Shown: positions 46,607 through 57,613 of the stretch, in pieces | How the letters are laid out: each line of letters opens with the position of its first letter | Position numbering within the stretch: the first letter of the stretch is position 1 | DNA from: Watersipora subatra | Lineage: Eukaryota; Bryozoa; Gymnolaemata; Cheilostomatida; Watersiporidae | Direction of reading: 5' to 3' | Assembly (NCBI RefSeq): GCF_963576615.1 | Contig: NC_088717.1 | Location: 23,587,344 to 23,651,343 of the forward strand | DNA length: 64,000 nucleotides | Notes under the pieces: generated by a model | The model's database searches: none | What the model was told of the DNA's origin: nothing | Seen by the model: the letters and a program-made list of their open reading frames with translations, nothing else | Program-made: the position numbers and the translations under genes

Positions 46607-47022
46607 AATCATTTGCGATTGTTTTTGATGTTTGAAGTGATCTGACTGCTGGAGTGTTTGAAGTGATCTGACTGCTGGAGTGTTTGAAGTGATCTGACTG
46701 CTGGAGTGTTTGAAGTGATCTGACTGCTGGAGTGTTTGAATATTTAAATTGACAAAACTTAATAGTGTTTAAACGCTCAAAAGAAAAACACGTTTGAATT
46801 GATGTCACTAGTATTTACATGTATCATCGTTAATATCGGCTACTGTATTCAAGTTGCAGCATACGCGTCTTTATTTTGTCGGTCTCACTGCAACCATAAA
46901 TTTCATAACCCCACTTTTACTTGATCTGTGCATTTTAACCACGATCATGTTTTGTAGATTTTAATCTTGAAACATTCTGATAGTCAGATCACCTCAAACA
47001 TCGAAAACAATTGCAAATGTTA
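46607..47022. mobile_element. MITE family C copy with expanded subterminal repeat
   Basis: Ends catttgcgattgtttttgat / aaaacaattgcaaatg. The inverted arms continue through gaagtgatctgactg and its complement. In the left arm a 26-bp piece (tttgaagtgatctgactgct plus ggagtg) is repeated four times at 46631-46734, whereas the right arm has one copy. Confidence 0.75.
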
Positions 47023-48334
47023 AAACAATATTTATACCTTCTGATAAAATCTACTACAGGTTTGTGCAAGTTCACCTTTAAGTAATATCTCCGTCTGCAT
47101 TACATCCAGAGTCCTCAACTTCAAGGCAACTATTATTTGTACAGCATGAAAACTAGTTATCCTTGGTATTTCCTGAGAGTACAAGTTTGTATGAACATAG
47201 CAGGAGATAAGCTGGAAACAATCATCAATTATCTACCACCACTGTTGTTAGACTCGCTCTCTTTTCTTCTGAGCCATACAAGTACCCTGGCCTGCAGGAA
47301 CTGAGGCTTCCGTACAATAACTCTTAACGTTATATGTGGTGTTTTCCGCTTTAGGCTCCTTCATTGTTCATTACATGTTTTTATAATTTTCAATTATGTT
47401 CATTCATTATAGAGAAGTATTGATTAGAGTGTTCAAAGATTTTGTCGAAGCGGCAGGTATTCCGAAATACTTTGCAAAATTCTTCAATGTATTTTATTAC
47501 TGGTAGAAACTAAAATTGCACTCCAAAAGCTATCTTCTATTAAGACCAGATTTCTGAGTAGCCTGCACTCATTGCATTGGGAGGATATTTTTATGTGGCC
47601 AAACGTGGGTTTTGACTGCTTAGCTACATTTTGCTTGTTCACTGCTGTTTTTCACATTAGAGAATATTTAGCAAACCTCATCATAACCCATCACGAAGTG
47701 TGCAATCGTCACTACATCTATTACGGTAATACCTACAATTGATGGAATTCTTATCACCTAGCAACACAATTGAGTTAGAGACTAGCAAACATTTTGATTG
47801 GATAAAGACTCCATTGTGCCCAGTGAGTCAGGAAATTGAATAAGAAATCCGTATCAAAGCAACATGATGCTAAAGCGAAAAGAAAACCGCAACATACAAA
47901 CATTGTGCAGTTTGAAATAACCAAGCCTTAGTAAGCAGCTGTATGTCAGTTTCTAAATTAAATTGAATTTGAACAAGCCAACTCTAAAAGGACCAGTAAT
48001 TTTTGTATGTTCAAACTAATTTTCTTAGTTTTATCAATGACATAAAATATTTTTAAATTTACAAGGGGCTTTATTCAGCATATTTCTTTATTATAGTGCC
48101 ATGTTCGGGTTCACAACAACAGAACTCGATCAACAAGCCTCGCCCACATGATGGGCGTAACTAATCCTGCCGGAGGTTTATATCATTGGTTTTATCAAGC
48201 TTTTAAATTTATATAAATCTAATTATTCTGTCAATGTATGTTCTACTAGCCTGTCTTGACAAACTGTTGTTTTTGCGAAGTTGTCCTCCGGCGAGCGGAG
48301 CGAGCAAAACAACAGCTTGTCACAATACGCACGG
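47023..48334. other. Intergenic, nothing recognised
   Basis: No exon-like frame or repeat seen. Confidence 0.35.
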
Positions 48335-48842
48335 CACCTGATGCATCAGCTGCACTGAAAGGGAGTTGTTCTCTTTCGTCTATGTGACTTGGCTGCGTTG
48401 TTATGTCGGTCGCTCCATTGGTAACCGGAACGGATTTAGCCCAAAAATTTATGTGGAAAAAAATGAAATAGACATGTTTAACCGGAGACCAGTCTCTGCG
48501 GTAAACTTTAGTGGAACTTAAGAACTTAGGCAACAACAGTAACTAAACATGTTGTTATTTGCGCGCTCAATCAGTTTTATTTCTATTTTTGTATCAGTCA
48601 GTTTTATTTGTTCTTATGGATTTTATTTTTAATTTATTTTATTCATAGGTTCTACTAAGGGTTACTGCAGAGATAGGTTTCTGGTTAAACATTTTTATCT
48701 TTTTTTTTCTAAATAAATTTTTGGGCTAAATCCGTTATGATTACCAATGGAGCGACTGACATGACATCGCAGACCAGCCGCATAGACGGAAGAGAACAAC
48801 TCCTTTTCAGTGCAGCTGATGCATCAGCTGCAGATGCGTTTG
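48335..48842. mobile_element. Foldback element with ~200-bp inverted arms
   Basis: The left arm 48335-48540 and right arm 48648-48842 are inverted copies. Shared words are ctgatgcatcagctgcactg, gagttgttctctt, cgctccattggtaa and ggatttagcccaaaaattta. The spacer is about 105 bp. The minus-strand frame at 48246-48536 is a by-product. Confidence 0.85.
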
Positions 48843-49065
48843 ACAACAGGATGTGTTATGATTAATAAAGAACTACAACGTTCATCAGACCATCTGTTGA
48901 GCTTTGCTGGAGACTTACAGAGCTTCCAGTACACTCATGCAGTCTCACGCACTCGTCATGCACCTGTTTATTCGCACTTCCCCTACTTTCCTGATCTCAA
49001 CACCATAATAATGACTTATTTTTCAAGCCAGCAACTATATAAATAAATCTTCTCCAATTTTATAC

Positions 49066-49487
49066 AAGCGCTAGCGAAATGCATGGCGTTGCACGGGTAT
49101 TAAAAATCGGCTTATAAAACAGTGGCAGATAATGCAGTTGCCTGCTACTTGCCATTAGCCTGGCACATTGGCAATGGCTAATTTGAGCAAGCTAGTATCC
49201 GTATTGCTGAACTTACTAATAAGAGCCGTGGGAGCAAATAAAAATGATGTTGTGGCGTAGTGCATAGCGATTTTTGTATTTTCACCCACATATCGACATA
49301 TATTACCCCATGAATCCATCAATATCAAGTAGTTCAATGGTTTAGTATATTGTCTGGGTAGTGGGAGGTTCCGAGATCAAATCTTGTGCAATATGAGACC
49401 TTCATTCCAAGATTTTAATAGCAATAGCTGGACCAACAGAATCACACACAAACTTTGAGATTTACATGTATATACTGTATATAGATA
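49066..49487 (+). mobile_element. SINE family A, near full length
   Basis: Head gcatggcgttgcacgggtat, middle ccattagcctggcacattgg and ggctaatttgagcaagctag, tRNA-like part tagttcaatggtttagtat with B box ggttccgagatcaaatc, tail aaactttgagatttaca. Confidence 0.85.
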
Positions 49488-49615
49488 AACAGAAATCTAA
49501 CAAAAAACTTTTGCCATTATGTCATTTGAAAACTATTAATACTTTTTGCACCAGTAATGTATTATCATATTATGGGACTAATATCTTTTCACAAAATATT
49601 AAAATTATCATTTTG

Positions 49616-49990
49616 CAGGGATTGATTTTTGCTAAGGCAAATCTTGTGTCAACCACACCAAATCCAAAAGTCAGCTGTGTAATTGGAAAAACTTGAAAAA
49701 CTTTGGAAAAACTTTGGAACTTTTGGAAATAAGAGCACTTTTGGATTTAATATCAATACTACAAGTATTGTCCTCGAAAGAAATGCATTGACCCTGCACA
49801 CGCAACACCACCCCCCCCCCCCCTAATTGTGGTACAACAGTTGTATTGTATGGGAGCTTGTGCTATTCAAACATACGCCGTGTAGACATTATTTTAGAGC
49901 TTGTGGATTTTCCAAGCACTGATATAATTTCAACACTGACAATTCATAATTATGTCAAATTCAAAGTATTTGATAGTAATTAGCTACTCA
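49616..49990 (+). pseudogene. Decayed coding-like fragment, unrecognised (copy 1)
   Basis: After ttttgcag the frame reads LIFAKANLVSTTPNPKVSCV and then stops. Further on, pieces alignable with the better-preserved copy at 55739-56059 appear (STFGFNIN, VLERNALTLH). A poly-C run at about 49813 interrupts it. The two copies differ mostly by conservative replacements, which hints at a formerly coding exon; the family is unknown. Confidence 0.3.
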
Positions 49991-50515
49991 AATCTATATT
50001 TTAACTCTTTTGTGGCGGAGAAAAACTAATACTTTCAAGAGAATATTTGTTCTAGGATAAAATGTTGCTGACTTTATGAATATTTCCATGTAAGCTAAAA
50101 CTGCATGATGAAATCGCAATTATAAACATATACCTGGCACAGGAAGGGAGAAATCTGATGGCATTTCAATCTTATGTTTGGCTTCTACTCTACATTCAAT
50201 GCACTGAGTTTTCAGATATGGAAGTACTTGGTAGGATTCTTTGATTCATGTAAACATACAAGACTACAAACATATCTTCTTAAAAGGAAGTTGTTTCTAT
50301 GAAGTTGATCATTCAATAAATGAAACTTACCCGGCTAATTTGAATAATGGACACGAAATTCTTGTAAAATTCTAACTGCTGAGAGCAATATTCCTTTTGC
50401 ATCAAAGACTGCATTATAATGTTTATTATGTCATTCTTATCGACTTAGGATAATGTAACAAATAAAATAACCTTAATTTGACTAATGGACAAACAGACGA
50501 GCAAACTATATAATC

Positions 50516-50642
50516 ATGTATGTATGTATGTATGTATGTATGTATGTATGTATGTATGTATGTATGTATGTATGTATGTATGTATGTATGTATGTATGTA
50601 TGTATGTATGTATGTATGTATGTATGTATGTATGTATGTATA
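50516..50642. repeat. (ATGT)n microsatellite, ~31 copies, uninterrupted
   Basis: A pure tetranucleotide run. It is absent from the duplicated flank of gene 4, where the corresponding place near 56640 has different sequence. Confidence 0.97.
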
Positions 50643-51399
50643 ATGACTTCATGCTTGAATTTAGGCTCAAATTAATTAAGGATTCTTTCTATTGGTCACC
50701 CATTTGTGTGATTAAATGATATAATCTACCGTTATACATAAAACTAGGTTTTTATCTTAAACAAATTGTGTCTTTTTGTCGTTCGTAGGTCCAATTAATG
50801 GCAACTGTTTAAAATATGCACCCATGCAGTTTAAAGCGCCGGTGAGAGATCATGATGTGTCATGATGGTATGAAAAATTATTTAATGCACAATAATTCAG
50901 AAACAAAACTAAAGTAAAGATTGAAATATTAACTCAAGTTACTAGCTTAAGTTACTCGAATTCATTGGGTAAAGAAACTTAGCCAATGGCAACTATATTA
51001 TCTGCCTCTGTTTATAAGCTATTTTAAATATTGAGCAAATGTGTACCAGAAGAAGTAAAGAATGCGTTTTAACAATCTGTTTTAGCTATCCGTTGAGCTT
51101 TCAAATATTAGTTATATTAGTGACAGTATTTCTTTATATGATGAGTATGTGGACATCTAAAACAGCATTCTTCAAAGGCTAAACAGAAAATGATTCAGTA
51201 ACAATACACTGCCTAGAACATTCAGTTTATAGGTAGCCCTATAGAGTCATCTGTGTAACTCTGACAGCAAGCCTACTTGTCTATTATTTACCTGCATTAC
51301 TGCTCATGCGCAAACATACCAAGTGGCTATAGATATAATGTTCTGCATTATTTAAGAAACCATCCAAGTTGTCAGACCAATCTCGAATTGGACCAGCTA

Positions 51400-52625
51400 C
51401 TAAAAAGTATTTGGAAAGCTTAATTCAGAATGTAGTTTGGGGAGACCAAAAGCCTTCAAGATCATCTCACATCGTCTCACTAAATTTTTGTCTTCGTTCC
51501 ACTCCGTACCTCCAGCTTGTTTTTTCGTATCCCAGCTAACATTAGCAATTCCTGCCTGACTGTCATAGTCCAATACTCTACTGGCAATATCCAATAAACC
51601 AGAATTAATGCCGAGATAGTCAAACACGTTAGCTAGCGTGGCGCGTCTGTTTTCTAACAGTGAATCGTACTTGATAGTTTGGATGTTCACACCTGCCTCG
51701 ACAGCTCGCTTGAGCAATGATGCTTTTGCTGCCCACAAAAAACAGTACCATTCCACCGCAGTCTTTGGTTGAACTAAGGTTATAACCTTTCTGCAGAATT
51801 CATGATCGTATCCGTTCGTCCAGCCTTCGAGATTCGACATATTAAACCAAAACTCATCATCATATGGGTCGTGATTCAACCAAATTTCACAAAAGTAGCG
51901 GAAGGAACCATAATTGTTGAATGTCCGATAAAAAGAAGTTATTGACGGAAAACTTTCTCGATAAGCTGCGAGCATCTTGTGGTGTGGAAAGCAGTTGGCT
52001 ATCGTTTCTATAAGATATTCTTCGTAAACCGTTGCTTTCCAAAATACTGATCCACCTTTCGGCGCTTGCCTTATATATAATTTAATGACAGATACTGCAA
52101 GTCGTGTAAATACCGGTGACTTAGAAAAACTTTCAGCACTAGAATAGCCATGGTCTCCAAAAGGAATACTGTACATCATGGGCAGAGGTTCAGAGTAAAC
52201 TGTCCAACCAGGCAAAGAATTAAATACCTGAACCCATGCAGTTGATCCGCAACGGGTTGTGTGAAACATCCAAACAACGTTTCGGTCTCCAACATCGATG
52301 GAGTCAACGAGGTCACTGAATGCTTTGATAGGGAGGATTATCAGTCGAATTGCATGGGTGGTTTGGGTGAGAAAGCTCAAAGGGTGCTCTTTAACGTTGA
52401 ATAAATCACAGTCTAACTCCATAAAAGTAGCACTCTTTGAAGTCACAGAGAATAGATGGGTTCTCTTATTTAAGACAATATCTACTGGAGCAAATCTTTC
52501 ATGAACTGTGAAATAGGTCTTCGGAGTAGCAGCAAACGTGTAGGGATTTTTCCAGACTATTCGAAGTATTTGCGCAGGGTGCTCCGTGTGGCAATTCATA
52601 GTTTCAAAGATTCTTTTTGATGTCC
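51400..52625 (-). CDS. Sulfotransferase-like gene 3, catalytic exon 2
   Basis: Paralogue with acceptor TTTCAG, GTSKRIFETMN start and PKLHSELSFPNTF end. Joined to exon 1 at 53239-53332 it gives about 439 residues. The phosphosulfate loop (HTTRCGSTAWVQVF), YSEPL and YRESFPSITSFYR motifs are all intact. It is closest to gene 4: both share YxFAATPKTYF, DDEFWF, AVEWYCFLWAAKASLLKRA and ASRxLD. Differences from gene 4 cluster in SEPLPMMYSIPFGD, WKATVYEEYL and FNNYGSFRYFCEIW. Its intron is only 613 bp and lacks the 17-bp minisatellite and LTR elements of its paralogues, so it is nearest to the ancestral layout. The frame is open beyond the acceptor to 52737, but the conserved splice site argues against that extension. 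Confidence 0.87.
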
Positions 52626-52962
52626 CTGAAACAGTTTGGCATGTGTAGACCAAATTAAATGAAATACAGAGGCTTATAAAATTACTTGCTCTAGCATATG
52701 AGTGTATTAACTGTATTTGTGTTGGTTGAAATCTCACTAATGCTATATCATCATGGTCACGGCAGCATTCTGATATGAAGGATTCCTGTTGCTGGTTTAA
52801 CGCTGACCTTTTCAGTAGTGACTATGTGAAAATGCTTGTTTAATCAAGTTCTCTCTGTTGAACTGGCCATAAGTCACAAAATGTTACCAAATTTTTGCAG
52901 GTATGTTTTAAAGAGACTTGAAGCAGGTAAACATTCTGTTGGATCTTCTATGAAGAGGGTGC

Positions 52963-53035
52963 CCAGAGTGGATACCCAGAAGGGATATTCAGAAGGAATA
53001 CTCAGAGGAATACCTAGAGAAGAATACCTATATAA
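52963..53035. repeat. 13-bp degenerate minisatellite, gene 3 intron
   Basis: About 5-6 degraded cagaagggatatt-type units. Confidence 0.7.
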
Positions 53036-53238
53036 AAGCTGTTCAGATTTTGGTTTGGCACAAAACCGAGCTCTGTTAGTTTCCTTCAGACCACTACTCA
53101 TCCTTTGTCTTACATCAACTACAGTATGATGCACTGTCCAGTTGGAATGACTAGTAATTAGTCATATTGTGATAGTCTTGGTTGGAAAACAAACAAATTC
53201 GTACCAGAGTCAGCTAGTAGGAAAATGAACCAACTCAC

Positions 53239-53332
53239 CATTCAACCTCCAGATGATTGCAACTACTGCATTCCAGAAGTATAGTAGCGTGTGTGTGCTG
53301 TAAAGCAGCAACTGGAAAACTCTACTGCGCAT
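53239..53332 (-). CDS. Sulfotransferase-like gene 3, exon 1 (signal anchor)
   Basis: 94 bp, ATG at 53332-53330, reads MRSRVFQLLLYSTHTLLYFW and on to WRLN plus one base, donor AATG|GTGAGT. Arg replaces His2, making the cytoplasmic N-tail more basic, as expected for a type II anchor. Confidence 0.75.
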
Positions 53333-54088
53333 ACTGGTAGCGGCTGTATCAATGCTTTTGACAGTGCAACTATCCACTGGCACTTAGATTATAACTGCTG
53401 GGGATAACAGCTTTAAAGATATAGAAAAGTACGGGGTATAGAAGAACCAGGTCATCCGTGACAAAGGTCAAAGTTGGGATCATGCTATCTATGCAGCACT
53501 AAAGAAAATGAACTCCATACACTGCCTATTCACCTTTTAAAATAAACAGCTCAGCCAGCTGATATGCATACAGTCAAACCTCTACCTATGATTATGATTG
53601 ATTATTATTGATTGTAACTAATTCCAGCAACTATTCAATCCTACTTTTCCAACATGTGATATTTGAAACCTTTCAAGACATTACAGCCGCATAAGAAAAG
53701 TTAAAAGGCAGGTAAATATTTAGGAAAAAAACATGAAAAAATACAAAAACGATAAAAACATGTATGTTAAATTGTTTTAAATTTGACTCACTTTGCCTTT
53801 AATCTTGAGCATCAACTAGCTTATGCTTTCATTCGCTAATATTTATTGTGAAGTAATAAAATAAATCTATTTTTGTTGATATTTACTAAATTGACTTTCC
53901 ACATTTAATTTACCTTTTAGCTTTATATAATGCAATTCTTTTAATACCATCCATGAGAATTCATGAAGAAATTAATAAAAGTTTTCAAGGTGTGGAACAA
54001 ATGGAGTGTATTTTAATAAGGATATTTGCTCTAACACACAGTAGTTTCAACATTGTATGGTGATCTCCTACCACTTAACTTTATATAC
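53333..54088. other. Upstream region of gene 3; no other gene
   Basis: Shared with the upstream regions of genes 1 and 2 to about 53990. It contains the caaaggtcaaag motif at 53460. Confidence 0.5.
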
Positions 54089-54489
54089 CCTAGGACACTT
54101 ATGTATTTGCCTCATCTAACTTTTGCATTTTCGCGGAGTCATCCTCTCGCGAACTAAACTATCATAACGAACGAGCGAAAACGCGAAATTAAATAGCTTT
54201 GTTCATTGATAGTCCAAGAAACAAATGGCAGCAAGCGATCAAATTGCATTATCAATCTCGGCCACACAATTCTACCTGCGGTTCACAATTACAAACTAGT
54301 CCCAAATTGAAAATATTTTTCTTACTGGTGAACTGAACCTGAGGAATCTAATTATGTTTGTTCCACTGCATTTATTTTCACATCACTATATTTTCGCACT
54401 CACCAGAGCTGCGAAATTAAGTTGCATCGAAATTTTACTCTGTATGCTTCTCACGAAACTAAATACTAGCAAAATATAAGTGTCCTAGG
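54089..54489. mobile_element. MITE, 401 bp, with 14-bp TIRs
   Basis: Ends CCTAGGACACTTAT / ATAAGTGTCCTAGG, flanked by 6-bp direct repeats atatac (54083-54088 and 54490-54495). The interior has no frame. The superfamily is not assigned. Confidence 0.82.
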
Positions 54490-54573
54490 ATATACAAGTT
54501 TGACAGTAGGCCTATATGATTAAAAAAAATACTAGAAACTTGACAAGGTCACAAAACCTTTTGTTTGGTCTAT

Positions 54574-54630
54574 CCAATGATATACAGCCCCCATGGGCTG
54601 TATATCAGCCTTTGGGCTGTATATCATTGG
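54574..54630. repeat. Compound hairpin, three copies of atatacagccc
   Basis: ccaatgatatacagccc, then gggctgtatatcag, then gggctgtatatcattgg. The first pairs with either of the other two. Both flanks carry (gg)tctatcc. Confidence 0.85.
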
Positions 54631-55061
54631 TCTATCCTGTTTTATATATTAACACTAATGACACGCACCATCCACTATAAAAAAGGGTGTTTTGCCCAAC
54701 ACACATTTTAACATATTTGACAGCTGCTTCAGTGGTGTCTCTAAGTGGCTGATATAAGCTAGTATGTTATAGCAAATTGTGAGTCATTTGAGGGTCAATC
54801 TCAATGACAAACACCACCACTATCTGAGTATGTCTTACTATATATACTTGCATGTAAGCCAACCAGTAGAAACGTGACAAAAAATGAAGGATTTGTTACA
54901 AACTCAACCTAATGCAATGGTGTAAAGTTTAGCCTATAACAACAGAATATCAATAATTATCCAAGACACCGATAAGATAACGGTTCTTTATCAAGATTAT
55001 CCTTTATCTTTATCACATGACCTGTATGGATGCTGCCATTTTATGAGGTGATAGTTATATA

Positions 55062-55474
55062 TGGAAGGGTTCAACATGTACAGCTCTAGGGTACATATAG
55101 GGAATATGAAAGGGTCCTACATGTGCAGCTCTAGGGTACATATAGGGAATATGAAAGGGTCCTACATGTGCAGCTCTAGGGTACACATAGGGAATATGTA
55201 AGGGCTCTACATGTACAGCTCTAAGGTACACATAGGGAATATGTAAGAGCTCTACATGTGCAGCTCTAGGGTACACATAGGGAATATGTAAGAGCTCTAC
55301 ATGTGCAGCTCTAGGGTACACATAGGGAATATGAAAGGGTCCTACATGTGCAGCTCTAGGGTACAAATAGGGAATATGAAAGGGTCCTACATGTGCAGCT
55401 CTAGGGTACATATAGGGAATATGAAAGGGTCCTTCATGTGCAGCTCTAGGGTACACATAGGGAATATGAAAGGT
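55062..55474. repeat. 45-bp minisatellite, ~9 copies
   Basis: The unit contains agggtacacatagggaatat and cctacatgtgcagctct. Being 15 codons long and stop-free, it gives a 133-codon periodic frame on the minus strand (YPRAAHVGPFHIP repeats) and a shorter one on the plus strand. There is no supporting exon structure, so it is treated as non-coding. Confidence 0.93.
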
Positions 55475-55477
55475 TTA

Positions 55478-55615
55478 ACTCAATGGTTTAGTATATTGTC
55501 TGAGAAATGGGAGGTTGCGAGATCACATCTTGCGTGATACGGAATCTTTATTCCAAGATTTTAATTGTACTGGACACACAGAATCAAACATAAACTTTGA
55601 GATTTGTATATATAA
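55478..55615 (+). mobile_element. SINE family A, 3' half only
   Basis: Starts in the tRNA-like part (ctcaatggtttagtatattg) and keeps the tail aaactttgagatttgtata. It matches the SINE at 49066-49487 and lies at the same place relative to the duplicated 3' flanks of genes 3 and 4. The insertion therefore predates that duplication, and the head was later replaced by the 45-bp minisatellite. Confidence 0.8.
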
Positions 55616-55738
55616 ATAAACAAGAATCCAACAAAAAACTTTTGTCATTTTAAAACTATTAATACTTTCTGCACCAGTAATGTGTTATCATGTAATGAGA
55701 TTAATAGCTTTTTACAAAATATTAAAATTATCATTTTG

Positions 55739-56059
55739 TAGTGAGGGGTTTTTGCTAAGACAGATTTTGTGTCAGCCACACCAAATCAAAAAGTCAACTG
55801 TGTAATTGGAAAATTTTTTGAAAATAAGAGCACTTTTGGATGTAATATTCATACCTCAGGTATTGTCTTCGAAAAAAATGCATTGACCCTGCATGCGCCC
55901 CACCCGCCTACTTGTGGTACAACAGTTGTATTGTGTGGGAGCTTGTGCTATTTAAACATACGCCGTGTACACATTATTTTAGAGCTTGTGGATTTTCCAA
56001 GTGCTGATATAATTGCGACGTTGGCAACACGTAATTATTTCAAATGCAAAATTATTTGA
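55739..56059 (+). pseudogene. Coding-like fragment, unrecognised (copy 2)
   Basis: Open from about 55745 (VFAKTDFVSATPNQKVNCVI ...) through GCNIHTSGIVFEKNALTLHA and TCGTTVVLCGSLCYLNI to KCKII. It is paralogous to 49616-49990. The alternating hydrophobic pattern suggests beta strands, but no known domain is recognised. Possibly a relic exon carried with the sulfotransferase-like duplication. Confidence 0.3.
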
Positions 56060-57613
56060 TAGTAATTGGTTATTCAAATCTATATTCTAATTCTTTTGCG
56101 GTGGGGAAAAACTAATATTTTCACGAACTTATTTGTTCTAGTATAAAATGTTGCAGAGTTTATGAATGTTTCCATGTAAACTGAAACTGCATAAAATGAA
56201 ATCGCGAATCTATATATTTACTTGGCGCAGGAAAAGAGAAATCTGATGGCATTTTGCTCTTATGTTTGTAAGTATTGTCACTAATCCCTTGATTTAATAA
56301 CAGTTTAGCTTCTACTCAACATTCAATTCACTGAGTTTTCAGATTTGGAAGATCAGTACTTGGTAGGATTCTTTGATTCATGTAAACTTACAAGACTACA
56401 AACATTTCCTCTTCAAAGGAAGTTGTTCCTATGAAGCTGATTATTCAATGAATGGAACATACACGACTAATTTGAATAATGGACATAAAACTCTTGTAAA
56501 ATTTAAACTGCTGTGAGGAATATTCCTTTTGCATCAAAAACTACATTATAATGTTTATTATGTCATTCCTATCGACTTAGGATAATGCAACAAATAAAAT
56601 AACCTTAATTTGACTAATGGACAAACAGACAAGCAAGTTAGGTAATCCTGTATGCGACCACTAAGCATTACTCATTTATCAGAGTGACCTTGACATTGTA
56701 TAGTTCTGAATATGACAAATCAGATGTAATCAATATCTGATGCATCCTGGGATAGCTGAAAGGAGTAACACAAGAATTTCACCAACTTTGCACACTAATG
56801 ACTTCACGCTTGATCTTAGGCTCAAATAAATTATCGATTCGTTTCTATTGGTCACCCATTTGCGTGATTAAACAGTATAATATATTGTTATACATAAAAC
56901 TGAGTTTGTGTCTTGAACAAATTGTGTCTTTTTGTCGTTCGTATGTCCAATTTATTGGGGACTTTTTAAAATATGCACCCATGCAGTTTAGTGCACCGAT
57001 GAGAGATCATGATGTGTCATGATTGTATGCACAATTATTTAATGCGCAATAATTCAGAAACAACTAAAGTAAAGATTTAAACAATAGCTCAAGTTACTAG
57101 CTTAAGTTTTTCAGAAACATTGGGAAAGAAACTTAGCCAATGGCAAAAACACTACCTGCCACTGTTTATAGGCTATGCTAAATATTGAGCAAATGTGTAG
57201 CAGAAGAAGCAAAGGATGTTTTCAACAATATGATTTGGCTTGATCTCTCAAATATTTGAATTATGCATTGGCTAGACACACAGAAATAAACAAGTGACAA
57301 GTTATACATTAGTGATAATATTTGTTTATATAATGAATATGTGGATATCACAAGCAGCATTCTTCAAAGGCTTTAAACGAAAAGAAATCAAAAAGAATCA
57401 AAAATGATTCAGTAACAATACGCTGCCCAGAAAGTTCAGTTTATAGATAGCCCTATAAAGTCACATATGTAACTATGACAACAAGACTACCCATCTGTTA
57501 TTCACCTGCATTACTGCGCATGCGCAAACATACCAAATGGCTATTAGATAAATTGTTTTGCATTATCTAAGAAACTATCTAAATTGTCAACCAATTTTGA
57601 AGTGGAGCTGCTA
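56060..57613. other. 3' flank of gene 4, duplicate of 49990-51399
   Basis: Collinear with the 3' flank of gene 3 (shared acttggtaggattctttgat, ttattatgtcattc.tatcg, tgcacccatgcagttta). The last ~270 bp before each stop codon is conserved in all four genes. No gene is present. Confidence 0.7.

Noticed and set aside
48246-48536. 96-codon minus-strand frame
   Set aside because: Lies in one arm of a foldback element; no homologue recognised.
50516-50719. 67-codon frame MYVCMYVC...
   Set aside because: Reading of an ATGT microsatellite.
51400-52737. N-terminal extensions of the sulfotransferase-like frames upstream of GTSKR (also to 42365 and 58867)
   Set aside because: They cross the conserved CAG/TAG acceptor, differ completely between copies, and are explained as intron.
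55055-55456. 133-codon minus-strand frame of 15-residue repeats
   Set aside because: Comes from a 45-bp minisatellite; no start context, splice sites or homologue seen.
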